Notes: a model not told the origin generated them from the sequence alone. A stretch of 21,607 nucleotides of DNA from CAUYUA01 sp963575675 (GCA_963575675.1 CAUYUA010000245.1:1-21607); one strand, 5' to 3'. Numbered from the stretch's first letter, positions 1 to 7,977 are shown. Numbers and translations are program-made.

Positions 1-2
1 CC

Positions 3-1559
3 CCCCAATTCAAGCCGTTCCCGCCGCCTTCGTCGCTGTCTCCGCCAATGTCGTCGCCGCGAGCCGCAGCAAGAACCGCCCCGTCCTCCGGCGGAGGAGG
101 CGAACCGCCTCCGCCGCCGTTTCGAGTCAGGCTCAGCGCAAACGCCGAACAAAAAGCGAGCGGCTACGCCCTAGCAACCAAAACTCACCGTCCGTCCCAC
201 CTTATCACCTCAGTGACGCCAAGTCTTGGCCTCGACTTCCAGAGCCGGAAGATAAACGCCACCGTCAATTATGACCTCGGTTACGACACTTACGCCTTCA
301 CCAAAGACCGCGACGGCTTTCGTCACAATGGGGCAGGCGTCGCCAAAGCCGAATTGATCGATCAGCATCTGTTTCTTGACACACGGTTCAGCGTCACGGA
401 ACAGAAGGTCAATCCCACAGGTCCAACCACAGCCGACAATCGTCCTTCCGCCTCCAACCGCACTCGCGTCACTACGGTCAGCGCTTCGCCCCGACTGGAA
501 CAAAGGCTGGGACGATGGGGGGTAGGCCAAATTTCTTATCAGCACGACGAAACGCACAACGAAACTCCCACCGCCACCCGCAACTCTTTGCAGTCTCTTG
601 GAGCCACGTCGAATACGCTCGCCAACGCCAAGGGCGACAGCGGCAAGTTGGAAGTGCGCAGCGGCGAAGAATTTTCTCAATTTTTATGGGACTACGCCAG
701 CAACATTTCGCACCAACTTCAGGGGGCTCTCACCCTGGATCAGATCAGTCACTCCTTCGGCTCGGAGTATCGGATCAACAATGATTTCGGCGTCCTCAGC
801 GAGATCGGACACGACACCATCACAGGCGATCAGATCAACAGCTCGAAGCTCAGCGGTGTTTTTTATAGCGGCGGTATGCATTGGACTCCTTCGCCTGATG
901 TCGATCTGCGCCTTGGCTGGGGGCGACGCAATGGCGGAGACAACATTTATGTTCTGGGGGAGCATAAAATAACCCCGATGACGACGCTGCGTTTGTCGAG
1001 CAAAACAAACATCACCAACGACGCCATGAATTTCATCGAAGCGCTCAACACCATGCAGCGCGACGAAACCGGAGCCTTTATTTCTCCTTTTTCCGGCGCG
1101 ACCGCCAATCCTTCCGCTTCGCAGTTCTCTCGCTCCGACGCCATTTATCGCCAACGGATCAGTTCGATCATGTTGTCGCACGCATTCGAGCGCAACATAT
1201 TCTCGTTGACCGGAAACATGTCGGAGCAAACCGTCGTGGGCGGCGGCGCTTTGAGACAGAACACGCTTCTCGGCGCCAACCAAGGCGCCAACAGCACCAG
1301 CATGTCGTTCGAGTTTCAATGGACTCATGAATGGACTCCATCGACCTCCGTCGTCTTCAACGCCAATAAAGAAGACGTCCTCCAGACCAATTCGCTGCTC
1401 GGCAAATCGCAGCGCTATCGCGTTGGATTGGGGCTGTCCAATAAGCTCAGTCCGACGGTGACGACCAACTTGAGTTATCGGTTCGCGGATTCAGAGCTGG
1501 ACAAGGGAGACGCAACCAAAGAAAACATGATCTCCGTCAGTCTGAAGAAGCAGTTTTAG
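3..1559 (+). CDS. XrtA/PEP-CTERM system-associated outer-membrane beta-barrel protein (5' end outside window)
   Basis: The frame is open from the first complete codon at base 3, and the internal ATG at 48 has no good ribosome site, so the gene very probably starts upstream. After a proline/glycine-rich linker (about residues 13-25 counted from the ATG at 48) the protein is a succession of alternating polar/hydrophobic strands with aromatic girdles. It ends in KKQF, the terminal phenylalanine expected of a barrel recognised by the BAM machinery. Its character and its position directly before the ATPase match the TIGR03016-type PEP-CTERM-associated outer-membrane family, proposed to act in exopolysaccharide export. 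The stop lies 8 bases before the ATPase start, so the two are co-transcribed. No signal peptide is visible because the N-terminus is missing. The family call rests on order and composition more than on a catalytic motif. Confidence 0.8.
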   Translation, partial: PQFKPFPPPSSLSPPMSSPRAAARTAPSSGGGGEPPPPPFRVRLSANAEQKASGYALATKTHRPSHLITSVTPSLGLDFQSRKINATVNYDLGYDTYAFTKDRDGFRHNGAGVAKAELIDQHLFLDTRFSVTEQKVNPTGPTTADNRPSASNRTRVTTVSASPRLEQRLGRWGVGQISYQHDETHNETPTATRNSLQSLGATSNTLANAKGDSGKLEVRSGEEFSQFLWDYASNISHQLQGALTLDQISHSFGSEYRINNDFGVLSEIGHDTITGDQINSSKLSGVFYSGGMHWTPSPDVDLRLGWGRRNGGDNIYVLGEHKITPMTTLRLSSKTNITNDAMNFIEALNTMQRDETGAFISPFSGATANPSASQFSRSDAIYRQRISSIMLSHAFERNIFSLTGNMSEQTVVGGGALRQNTLLGANQGANSTSMSFEFQWTHEWTPSTSVVFNANKEDVLQTNSLLGKSQRYRVGLGLSNKLSPTVTTNLSYRFADSELDKGDATKENMISVSLKKQF

Positions 1560-1567
1560 GACTGGGC

Positions 1568-2587
1568 ATGTATACGAAATTTTATAATCTCTCCGGCAAC
1601 CCCTTCCATATGACGCCCGACCCATCTTTTTATTTCGAAACGGAAGTTCATAGACGAGCGGTGGCGTATCTGATGTTCGGCCTGAAACAGGCCGAAGGCT
1701 TCATCGTCATCACCGGCGACGTTGGGGCGGGAAAGACCACTCTTCTTGCTCATTTATTGCAGATTTTAGATCCGAAAGCCTACGTCGCCGCCAAGATCGT
1801 CAGCAGCCACCTGCAAGGAGACGACATGTTGCGCGCCGTGGCCAACGGTTTCAACATTGATTCTCAAAAACTCGACAAGGCGGCTCTCCTCAATCGAATT
1901 GAAAATTTCCTGACGTCCAACTTCCATAGCGGCCGACGTATGCTGTTGTTGGTGGACGAAGCGCAAAACATTCCCCCGGCGGCGCTGGAGGAGCTGCGCA
2001 TGCTCTCCAACTTCCAGGTCGGAGCGCGCGCGCCGTTGCAAGGAATTCTGACGGCGCAGCCCCAATTCCGCCGCTTGTTGTCCAATCCCGATCTGGAGCA
2101 GTTCCGTCAACGCATCGTCGCTTCACACCATCTTGGACCGATTGGCCAAGAGGAAACCCGGGAATACATCCGTCATCGCCTGAGCGTCGTCGGTTGGAGA
2201 AACAACCCCGAGATCGATGACAACGCTTTTCTCAAAATTTATGAACACACGAGCGGGGTGCCGCGAAAAATCAATATGTTCTGCGCCCGCCTTATGATCT
2301 ACGCCTACCTGGATGAGCTGCGCCGCATCGATGGCGAGGCGGTCCAAGCGGTCGCCGAGGACATGGAGCGGGAAATTGGGCAGAGCATCGAAACAACGAG
2401 CCAATATATATCGGCCGGCGTCATGAACGCCCCCTTTTTCAACGCCGCCCCCAAGACTCTTGAGGACGCCAGCCTTGAACAAAGATTGACCATCCTGGAA
2501 CAGACCGTCGCTCGGCACAATAGAGTGCTCAGTTCCTTCTCCAAACTTGTCGAGCAACTTCTACACGATGGAGACGGCGTTGATTGA
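1568..2587 (+). CDS. XrtA-associated AAA ATPase (ExeA-like)
   Basis: A 339-residue cytoplasmic P-loop ATPase. It opens with MYTKFYNLSGNPFHMTPDP, the typical start of the ExeA/GspA-like AAA family. Walker A is GDVGAGKTT (about residues 50-58) and Walker B is LLLVDEAQ (about 126-133). Further motifs are a sensor-like LTAQPQ and a C-terminal GVPRKIN. The tail (about 300-335) is heptad-like and could be coiled coil. This matches the TIGR03015 PEP-CTERM-associated ATPase, which regularly sits between the barrel protein and the deacetylase and is thought to energise or regulate polysaccharide export. An AGGA motif overlaps the previous stop and serves as ribosome site. The last 20 bases overlap the deacetylase start, suggesting translational coupling. 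The family is confident; the exact role is inferred. Confidence 0.93.
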   Translation: MYTKFYNLSGNPFHMTPDPSFYFETEVHRRAVAYLMFGLKQAEGFIVITGDVGAGKTTLLAHLLQILDPKAYVAAKIVSSHLQGDDMLRAVANGFNIDSQKLDKAALLNRIENFLTSNFHSGRRMLLLVDEAQNIPPAALEELRMLSNFQVGARAPLQGILTAQPQFRRLLSNPDLEQFRQRIVASHHLGPIGQEETREYIRHRLSVVGWRNNPEIDDNAFLKIYEHTSGVPRKINMFCARLMIYAYLDELRRIDGEAVQAVAEDMEREIGQSIETTSQYISAGVMNAPFFNAAPKTLEDASLEQRLTILEQTVARHNRVLSSFSKLVEQLLHDGDGVD

Positions 2588-3476
2588 CACCGCATTTTCG
2601 AAAAAACCGCTCGTTCCTCTGACGCGCGACGGCCGCATCGTCAACGCCATGTCGGTGGATGTTGAGGATTATTTCCAAGTTCAGGCGCTTTCCGGAGTCG
2701 TAGACCGCGCCGATTGGGACAAACAACCGATGCGGGTTGAGCGGAACACCAACCGTATTCTTGATCTTTTCGCCGAACGCGGCGTCAAGGCCACATTCTT
2801 CACGTTGGGTTGGGTCGCCGCGCGCTTTCCCGAACTGGTGCGCCGCATCGTCGCCGACGGACACGAATTGGCCAGCCACGGCAGCGAACATCGGCGAGCG
2901 GATGAACAATCTCCGGCTGAATTTCATCGCGACGTCGGAGACGCCAAACGCCGACTGGAAGACATCGGCGGCGTCGCCGTTCTTGGATACCGTGCGCCCA
3001 CGTTTTCCATCGGCGAGCGCAATCTTTGGGCGTTCGATGTCTTGGCCGAAGAAGGCTACGCTTATTCGTCCAGCGTCTATCCGGTGCGGCGCGATTTTTA
3101 CGGCATGCCCTCGGCTCCCCGCTTCGCCTTTTTTCCCCGGTCCGGACAGAGCATGGAAGAATACCCCATCACCACCTTGCGCTTGGCCGGACGCACCGTG
3201 CCGGCGGGTGGCGGCGGTTTCTTCCGCCTCTTTCCCTACGTCCTCACCCGTGCGGCCATTTCTCGTGTCAACGCCGCCGACCGACAGGCGACAATCTTTT
3301 ACTTCCATCCTTGGGAAATCGACGCGGATCAGCCCCGAGTGGAAGGGCTGAAGTTCAAATCGAAATTTCGACACTACTTAAATCTGGACAAGACCATGGA
3401 ACGTCTGGAGCGTTTGACCCGCGATTTTTGCTGGGATCGAATGGACCGCGTTTTCCATCCCGGCCATCTGTCCTAA
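2568..3476 (+). CDS. XrtA-system polysaccharide deacetylase (NodB domain plus DUF3473)
   Basis: A carbohydrate esterase family 4 enzyme expected to remove N-acetyl groups from the nascent exopolysaccharide. The early motif NAMSVDVEDYFQV carries the catalytic/metal aspartates (about D31 and D34). SHGSEH supplies the two zinc histidines (about H104 and H108), and GYRAPTFSI is the R-x-P motif. The rest, through FYFHPWEID, is the C-terminal DUF3473 region, so the length fits TIGR03006. I chose the ATG at 2568. An in-frame TTG at 2547 would add seven residues and enlarge the overlap with the ATPase, but neither start has a strong Shine-Dalgarno sequence. Next in the operon is the FemAB-like gene, 14 bases on. 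No signal peptide is evident, which is usual for this family. Confidence 0.93.
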   Translation: METALIDTAFSKKPLVPLTRDGRIVNAMSVDVEDYFQVQALSGVVDRADWDKQPMRVERNTNRILDLFAERGVKATFFTLGWVAARFPELVRRIVADGHELASHGSEHRRADEQSPAEFHRDVGDAKRRLEDIGGVAVLGYRAPTFSIGERNLWAFDVLAEEGYAYSSSVYPVRRDFYGMPSAPRFAFFPRSGQSMEEYPITTLRLAGRTVPAGGGGFFRLFPYVLTRAAISRVNAADRQATIFYFHPWEIDADQPRVEGLKFKSKFRHYLNLDKTMERLERLTRDFCWDRMDRVFHPGHLS

Positions 3477-3490
3477 GAGGAAAAGCATTT

Positions 3491-4534
3491 ATGGCGTTGC
3501 AGGTCAAAGTTCTCGAATCTGAAACCCGTCCGGCGTGGGATCGCTTCGTGCTGGATGAATGCCCCGAAGCTAGTTTTTTTCATCGCTCTGGCTGGCGCGA
3601 CGTCATCGAGCGCGTCTACCGGCAACGCTGCCATTATCTCTACGCCGAACGCGACGGACAGATCGCCGGCGTTCTTCCTTTGGTTCATATCCGCAGCCCG
3701 ATCTTCGGCAACCGTTTGATTTCCACCGCGTTCACCATCGGCGGCGGCTCGGCCGCAGTGGATGAGGAAGCCCGCGCCGCGCTGGACGCCGAATCCTTGC
3801 GGATGGTGGAGCGGCTGGGCGTGAAATGCTACGAAGTCCGCGCTCCGGCCCATCTTCATGATGGAGACGGTTGGGTCACAAAATCAGACGTTTACGCCAA
3901 TTTTTCCCGCCCGATCGCCGCTTCGGAAGACGAGTGTCTTAAGCAAATTCCCCGCAAACAACGGGCGGTGGTGCGTAAGGCGCTCAGCGGCGGCGAACTC
4001 GTAGATGAGATGGACGACCAACCATCGCGTTTTTTCCCGCTCTACGCCTTCAGCATGCGCAACATGGGAACGCCGGTGTTTGGTCGGCGCTTTTTTTCAA
4101 CGCTGATGACCGTTTTCGGTCGCGATTGCGACTGTCTGACGATTTCCCATCAGGGGAAACCGGTGTCGAGCGTCATGAATTTTTATTTCCGCGATCGAGT
4201 CATGCCGTATTATACGGGATGTCTGCTCGAAGCCCGCGATCTCGGCGCAAACGATTTCATGTACTGGCGTCTGATGCGTCGCGCGATGGAGCGCGGCTAC
4301 GCCGTGTTCGACTTCGGCCGCTCCAAATTCGGAACCGGGCCGTTCAGCTTTAAAAAGAATTGGGGGTTCGAACCGCAGCCGATCCCCCATCAATACTTTG
4401 TTCGAAGCGGCGGCGAAGCGCCCGAGATCAATCCCAAAAATCCCAAATTCAAGATGTTCATCGCCGTATGGAAGCGACTGCCGCTCGGACTCGCCAATGC
4501 ATTGGGGCCGCACGTCATTCGTCAAATCGGCTGA
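3491..4534 (+). CDS. FemAB-like XrtA/PEP-CTERM-associated acyltransferase (GNAT fold)
   Basis: A 347-residue soluble protein of the FemAB/GNAT superfamily, corresponding to the TIGR03019 XrtA-associated group. Two acetyltransferase-like halves are visible. The C-terminal half carries the conserved block FDFGRSKFGTGPFSFKKNWG and an upstream GANDFMYW stretch typical of the family. FemAB relatives transfer aminoacyl or acyl groups to cell-wall or polysaccharide acceptors, so a role in decorating the exopolysaccharide is likely; the substrate cannot be read from sequence. The start is the ATG at 3491, preceded by AAGAGG at 3475-3480, which overlaps the deacetylase stop. The same frame stays open far upstream, but that part is only a shadow of the deacetylase gene. 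This is the last gene of the first operon; no clear terminator follows. Confidence 0.9.
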   Translation: MALQVKVLESETRPAWDRFVLDECPEASFFHRSGWRDVIERVYRQRCHYLYAERDGQIAGVLPLVHIRSPIFGNRLISTAFTIGGGSAAVDEEARAALDAESLRMVERLGVKCYEVRAPAHLHDGDGWVTKSDVYANFSRPIAASEDECLKQIPRKQRAVVRKALSGGELVDEMDDQPSRFFPLYAFSMRNMGTPVFGRRFFSTLMTVFGRDCDCLTISHQGKPVSSVMNFYFRDRVMPYYTGCLLEARDLGANDFMYWRLMRRAMERGYAVFDFGRSKFGTGPFSFKKNWGFEPQPIPHQYFVRSGGEAPEINPKNPKFKMFIAVWKRLPLGLANALGPHVIRQIG

Positions 4535-4621
4535 ACGGCGTTTCTTCATGCCAACAAGGGAGGCGTTCTCCTGCCCCCACCTTGTTATGCTAACGATCAG
4601 ATGGAAGAATGGCTGACCTAA

Positions 4622-4819
4622 GAGTCCGTTGGGAAAGGATTCGTTCTTCTTCCAAAACGGTGGAAAGTTGAGCAAAGCATTGGCGCTCTGACCATATCTC
4701 GTCGGCTCAAAGTAGACTATGAAACCTTGATCCATGTTTCGGCAGCCACGATCTTCTTTGCCTCAATATCTCAACTCGTTGCATCAATAACTATGGGATG
4801 ACTCTTTCCCAACGGACTC
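4622..4819. mobile_element. MITE-like IS5-family derivative, 198 bp, TSD TAA
   Basis: The ends are perfect inverted repeats, GAGTCCGTTGGGAAAG at 4622-4637 and its complement at 4804-4819. They are flanked by a direct TAA at 4619-4621 and 4820-4822. A three-base TNA duplication is typical of some IS5 subgroups. The interior keeps only the transposase C-terminus, so the left end joins directly to the last part of the gene: an internal-deletion derivative that could only move with help from a full-length relative. The related repeat at 17599-17642 is uninterrupted at the equivalent point and acts as an empty site that fixes these boundaries. Confidence 0.82.
4637..4801 (+). pseudogene. C-terminal remnant of an IS5-family DDE transposase
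   Basis: The plus-strand reading frame gives FVLLPKRWKVEQSIGAL followed by SRRLKVDYETLIHVSAATIF and a stop. This closely follows the C-terminal pattern of IS5-family transposases (LPKRW-VER near the catalytic glutamate, then RRL--DYE-L---S-A-I). The catalytic-region glutamate is present (KVEQ), but everything before it is missing and the fragment begins inside the left terminal repeat. It is therefore a non-functional residue carried by the MITE-like element. Confidence is high for the fold and moderate for the exact IS5 subgroup. Confidence 0.8.
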
Positions 4820-4859
4820 TAAGCTTATCACCCTGTCCGGGATTCCGAGACCACCTCAC
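4820..4859 (+). repeat. Dispersed repeat, copy 1 (interrupted by the MITE-like element)
   Basis: TAAGCTTATCACCCTGTCC and the bases up to the CACCTCAC at 4859 match, in inverted orientation, the intergenic sequence at 17599-17642. With GACCTAA at 4615-4621, on the other side of the insertion, the reconstructed unit is 44 bp with three mismatches to the second copy. It may be the end of an old insertion sequence or an intergenic repeat family; sequence alone does not decide. Confidence 0.75.
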
Positions 4860-4955
4860 ATTCCAAAGGTTTCTGCCGACGCAACGGAAAAACACAACGA
4901 GAGAATCTATATCGCCGCTCGTAAAATTGTCTGTCGGCTAAAACCTGTTATCGGA

Positions 4956-4990
4956 GTTGTCTATGCGTAGGGAAGTTATCTATGCATAGG
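4956..4990 (+). promoter_or_regulatory. Two palindrome-centred direct repeats upstream of the glycosyltransferase (possible operator)
   Basis: The 16-base units at 4956-4971 and 4975-4990 differ at two positions: GTTRTCTATGCRTAGG. Each centres on CTATGCRTAG, perfectly palindromic in the second copy and with one mismatch in the first. The start-to-start distance is 19 bases, about 80 bases before the start codon at 5069. This is what two tandem dimer sites for a transcription factor would look like, but no known regulator is recognised. Confidence 0.35.
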
Positions 4991-5068
4991 TTTGAGTAAG
5001 TTTGAGAGAACGGCGTTTCCCGACGACGGCGCGAGGAAGCCGTCCACAGAGCGAGGAGAAAAGGCGAT

Positions 5069-6208
5069 ATGAAGGTTTTGTATCATCACCGCATTGCCTC
5101 CAAGGACGGCCAGGATGTTCATGTGGAGGAGATGATCGCCGCCATGCGCCGGTTAGGGCACGAGGTGGTTCTGGTGGCGCCGGCGGTGGCGGCGTCATCG
5201 TCTTTCGGATATGATGGTGGTTTGGCGGCGCGGCTGAAGCGGCTTCTGCCCGGCGCATTCTATGAGCTGCTGGAGTTGGGATATTCGCTTTACGCTTATC
5301 GCCGATTGAAACGGGCATGGAAAGAGCATCAACCAGATGTGCTCTACGAACGTTATAATTTGTTTTTTCTGCCTGGTCTTTGGTTGAAGCGACGCACCGG
5401 CGTTCCTTATTTTCTCGAAGTCAACGCGCCGTTGGCCGAAGAGCGAGCGGTTCATGGCGGGTTGAAATTGCGCGCGCTGGCGCGTTGGAGTGAACGCGCC
5501 GTGTGGCGTGGAGCCGATCTTACTTTGCCGGTGACCGGGGTTTTGGCCGGTTATTTGCGTCGAGAAAATGTGCCCGAAACGCAAATTATGGTCGTGCCCA
5601 ATGGCGTCAATCGGAATCGGTTTCCGGGAGTGGTTGACAGCTCCGCCATTCGCGCCGAACTCGGGTTGAACGGCAAATTGGTGCTCGGTTTCACCGGTTT
5701 TATTCGAGAATGGCACGGATTGCCTCAGGTGCTTGACGCCATGAAGGCTCTTCCCAACCGCGCTCAACTGCATCTTTTGGTGATCGGCGAGGGGCCGGGG
5801 CGAGCGGATCTGGAACGCCACGCCGTTCGCATTGGAATGGCCGAACAGGTGACTTGTCTGGGATTGGTCGAAAGAGACCGAGTCGCCGCTTGTGTCGCCG
5901 CTTTTGACGTCGCTCTTCAGCCGAAAGTGGTTGAATACGCTTCTCCACTGAAGCTCTTTGAGTATATGGCGCTTGGTCGAGCGATCGTCGCGCCCGACCA
6001 ACCAAATATTCGTGAGGTTTTGAACGACGGCGAGAACGCTCTTCTGTTTCGCCCGGACGACATCGGACATTTCTGCGAACAAATCAGCCGTTTGTGCGCC
6101 GATCCAGTTCTGCGCGAACAGCTCGGAGCCGCCGCCGCTCGCAGCATCGTCACGCACGGTTATACCTGGGACAATAACGCGCGGCGTGTTTTGGCGCGCG
6201 TAAAATAA
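5069..6208 (+). CDS. GT4-family glycosyltransferase, exosortase-associated EPS synthesis
   Basis: A 379-residue GT-B fold glycosyltransferase. The N-terminal domain starts MKVLYHHRIASKDGQDVHVE, with the glycine/histidine acceptor-side loop followed by Rossmann-type strands. VVPNGVNRNRF (about 177-187) marks the linker. The C-terminal donor domain has GFTGFIREWHG, VIGEGPGRADLE and the SPLKLFEYMA motif with the glutamate that contacts the nucleotide-sugar ribose. It ends YTWDNNARRVL, as in many GT4 enzymes that add a sugar to an undecaprenyl-linked chain at the inner face of the membrane. AGGAGA about 10 bases upstream supports the start. It stands alone between two mobile-element regions, so it may have its own promoter. 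Donor and acceptor are unknown. Confidence 0.92.
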   Translation: MKVLYHHRIASKDGQDVHVEEMIAAMRRLGHEVVLVAPAVAASSSFGYDGGLAARLKRLLPGAFYELLELGYSLYAYRRLKRAWKEHQPDVLYERYNLFFLPGLWLKRRTGVPYFLEVNAPLAEERAVHGGLKLRALARWSERAVWRGADLTLPVTGVLAGYLRRENVPETQIMVVPNGVNRNRFPGVVDSSAIRAELGLNGKLVLGFTGFIREWHGLPQVLDAMKALPNRAQLHLLVIGEGPGRADLERHAVRIGMAEQVTCLGLVERDRVAACVAAFDVALQPKVVEYASPLKLFEYMALGRAIVAPDQPNIREVLNDGENALLFRPDDIGHFCEQISRLCADPVLREQLGAAAARSIVTHGYTWDNNARRVLARVK

Positions 6209-6781
6209 GAAACAAATCGCCTTGTCGTCATCCTGGTGGAAGGCGGCAAGGCCTGCGGTGTGGGTTTTTTAGAAAATAGCCGCTTTCTTTCAAGAACTCA
6301 GGCAATCTGCGGAGCCGTTGGGGCCTTCGGAAGATTGGCGTAGGAACCTCGCAAAAGCATTGTCAAAGTATCCATACGGACGAGCGAGGCGATCGAGTCG
6401 AATCTCTGAGAGACAGAAGAAACAATAGTATCATAGAAAATATTTATTTCTTTAAAGTGTTGAAAAATTATAAATTACGTCAACAACGGATTTTTTTTCA
6501 CGAAAAATAAAGATTTCTATATAATATATATAATTATATATTATAGATAATTCGAGGAATGTATCACCCACCACCGAGAAAATAGAAGAATATATTTTGG
6601 ATATATACAAAATATTGGCGCAATAATACGCTTATTTTCTTGTTTTTTCTGAAATAATATTGTCGTCTCTAAGATAAAATGGATCAATATTGTTGTAATG
6701 GCGCTGTTTTCTTGTTTGCGAGTGAATGGGTCGATTATAGGCTCCATGCCATGGGCGCAGCTCGGAGGACAATCATAGGTA
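6209..6781 (+). other. AT-rich spacer before the IS630 element
   Basis: This stretch has no convincing complete gene. 6298-6474 carries a minus-strand open frame that looks like the C-terminus of a lost protein (listed separately). From about 6420 to 6670 the base composition turns strikingly AT-rich compared with the flanking genes, including a T8 run at about 6486 and a TATA-type palindromic stretch near 6520-6545. Such DNA is often bent, carries promoters, or is bound by xenogeneic silencers. I see no individual site I can name. Confidence 0.5.
6298..6474 (-). pseudogene. C-terminal fragment of an unidentified protein
   Basis: On the minus strand a frame of about 58 codons is open from 6474 to a TGA at 6298-6300. 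Its second half reads SIASLVRMDTLTMLLRGSYA and ends PKAPTAPQIA. The amino-acid choice and codon pattern look like genuine former coding sequence, while its upstream end fades into AT-rich DNA. The only in-frame ATG would give about 25 residues. It resembles the tail of a transposase-type protein, but I do not recognise the family, so this is a tentative remnant. Confidence 0.3.
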
Positions 6782-6871
6782 GAGAACATCTCATACCAAC
6801 GAGCGTATTGATCGACTCACATAGGGCTTGCCAACGGTCTCATTTTTCGATTCTCTATTTATGGTGAGAGA

Positions 6872-7953
6872 ATGGAGGATACGATGGGAGCGGCGTTGGC
6901 AATTAGAACAGATTTAAGTCCGGCGGATTTTCGTGCATTGGCGCATCGAGAGAGAAACGGCAAAGCCGTTAAGCGAATGCTTGCGCTTGCATATTGTCTT
7001 GAAGGAATGGAGCGAGGAAAGGCGGCGGAGCTTGTTGGAATGGATCGGCAAGTTTTGCGCGACACCGTCATTCGGTACAATGCCGAAGGCGTTTGTGGTC
7101 TTTATGATCGCCCATCTCCTGGGCGGACGGCATGGATCACCGAGGATGAACGAGCGAAATTAAAAGAAGTTATTCTTGAACGACCAAACTTAAAAACTCA
7201 CGGTTGCATAGAATGGACATTACCGATCTTGTGCGAAGAAGTCATCGCCGGTCAGTTCGGCAAAACGCTTCATCCGGCAAGTTTATCGAGAATTGTACGA
7301 GAAATCGGTTTGTCGCGACAAAAAACACGTCCAAGACATCCCAAAAGTGATGAGAAGACTCAGGAAGCCTTTAAAAAAAGGGGCTTCAAACGATCTTAAC
7401 GGATACAACGGCGCTTTATCCCGACAAACGCCTTCAAATATGGTTCCAGGATGAAGCGCGTATCGGCCAAAAAGGTCGTTTGGCTCATCGTTGGTGGTTA
7501 CGGGGTAAGCGTCCATTGGGACTGTGCGACCGACGTTTTACCTCCACATATATCTATACCGCAATTTGTCCGGAGACCGGGGACGATTTTACCACGATTA
7601 TGCCAAAAGTTAACACCAATACAATGAGCAGTTTTCTCGAAGCGTTTTCAAAGAATATTGAATCTGATGTCCATATTCTACTTGTGATGGATCAGGCAGG
7701 TTGGCATCGCTCGAAAAAGCTCTCTATTCCCAACAACATAACTGTTGTGTCGTTGCCGCCATACAGCCCGGAATTGAACCCGGTTGAGCGCGTTTGGTTA
7801 TATTTACGAGAACGGTTTCTGTCTCACCGCCTTCTTGATGATTACAACGCAATTGTTGATGCCTGTTGCGAAGCTTGGAATACCCTGACTGCCGATCGGG
7901 AAACACTACGTTCATTGGTTATGTATCCCTGGATGACATGGGTTAATAAATAG
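6872..7953 (+). CDS. IS630-family DDE transposase, made by a -1 frameshift
   Basis: The transposase is encoded in two overlapping frames. The first (6872-7399) has the N-terminal helix-turn-helix region (GKAAELVGMDRQVLRDTVIR) and linker up to EAFKK. The second, open from about 7375 to 7953, has the catalytic core: the first aspartate in WFQDEARIG, the second in VMDQAGWH, and the glutamate in YSPELNPVERVW. A shift by -1 in the A7 run at 7373-7379 joins them into about 360 residues, normal for IS630. Many IS630 relatives use programmed frameshifting, so this is probably a working gene and not a broken one, though a true mutation cannot be excluded. The start could be the ATG at 6872 or at 6884; GGAGG precedes the latter. 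Confidence 0.85.
7373..7380 (+). promoter_or_regulatory. Probable -1 frameshift (slippage) site of the IS630 transposase
   Basis: Seven adenines followed by G lie where the two transposase frames overlap. Frame 0 reads AAA AAA AGG. After a one-base backward slip it reads AAA AAG GGG and enters the frame with the catalytic residues. A run of this length also permits transcriptional slippage. I did not identify a clear downstream stimulatory stem. Confidence 0.6.
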
Positions 7954-7977
7954 GCTCGTTGGTATCATGTATCTCTA

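Larger units (their letters stand above)
4535..5068 (+). other. Gene-free spacer between the FemAB-like gene and the glycosyltransferase
   Basis: The 534 bases contain no intact gene. From left to right I see a GCCCCCAC-containing stretch near 4573 resembling one near 17580, a MITE-like IS5 derivative at 4622-4819 inside a 44-bp repeat, then a short open frame reading DATEKHNERIYIAARKIVC around 4875-4935 with no start codon. Two palindrome-centred direct repeats follow at 4956-4990, and AGGAGA at 5054-5059 is the ribosome site for the next gene. The spacer separates the first operon from the glycosyltransferase, so a promoter probably lies in its right half. No convincing -35/-10 pair was found. 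Confidence 0.6.
6782..7975 (+). mobile_element. IS630-family insertion sequence, about 1194 bp, TA target duplication
   Basis: Imperfect terminal inverted repeats flank the transposase. The left end is GAGAACATCTCATACCAACG at 6782 and onward. The right end, read on the minus strand from 7975, is GAGATACATGATACCAACGA, one base shorter in the middle. The shared core is ATACCAACGAGC. Both ends abut TA (6780-6781 and 7976-7977), the invariable IS630/Tc1 target duplication; the matching GG/CC just outside could extend the repeats. Length, ends and gene content fit one complete copy. It sits between the glycosyltransferase and the ligase gene. Confidence 0.87.

Noticed and set aside
2529..3374. A 281-codon minus-strand open frame over the deacetylase
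   Set aside because: It is a shadow of the deacetylase gene, whose metal-binding motifs are intact.
5195..6157. A 320-codon open frame on the minus strand, antisense to the glycosyltransferase
   Set aside because: The plus strand encodes a full GT4 enzyme with motifs and a ribosome site. The antisense product has no recognisable domain and follows from codon bias.
6541..6789. An 82-codon minus-strand open frame across the IS630 left end
   Set aside because: Its start lies inside the terminal repeat and most of it is AT-rich and low in protein-like character. It is mentioned only in the excision hypothesis.
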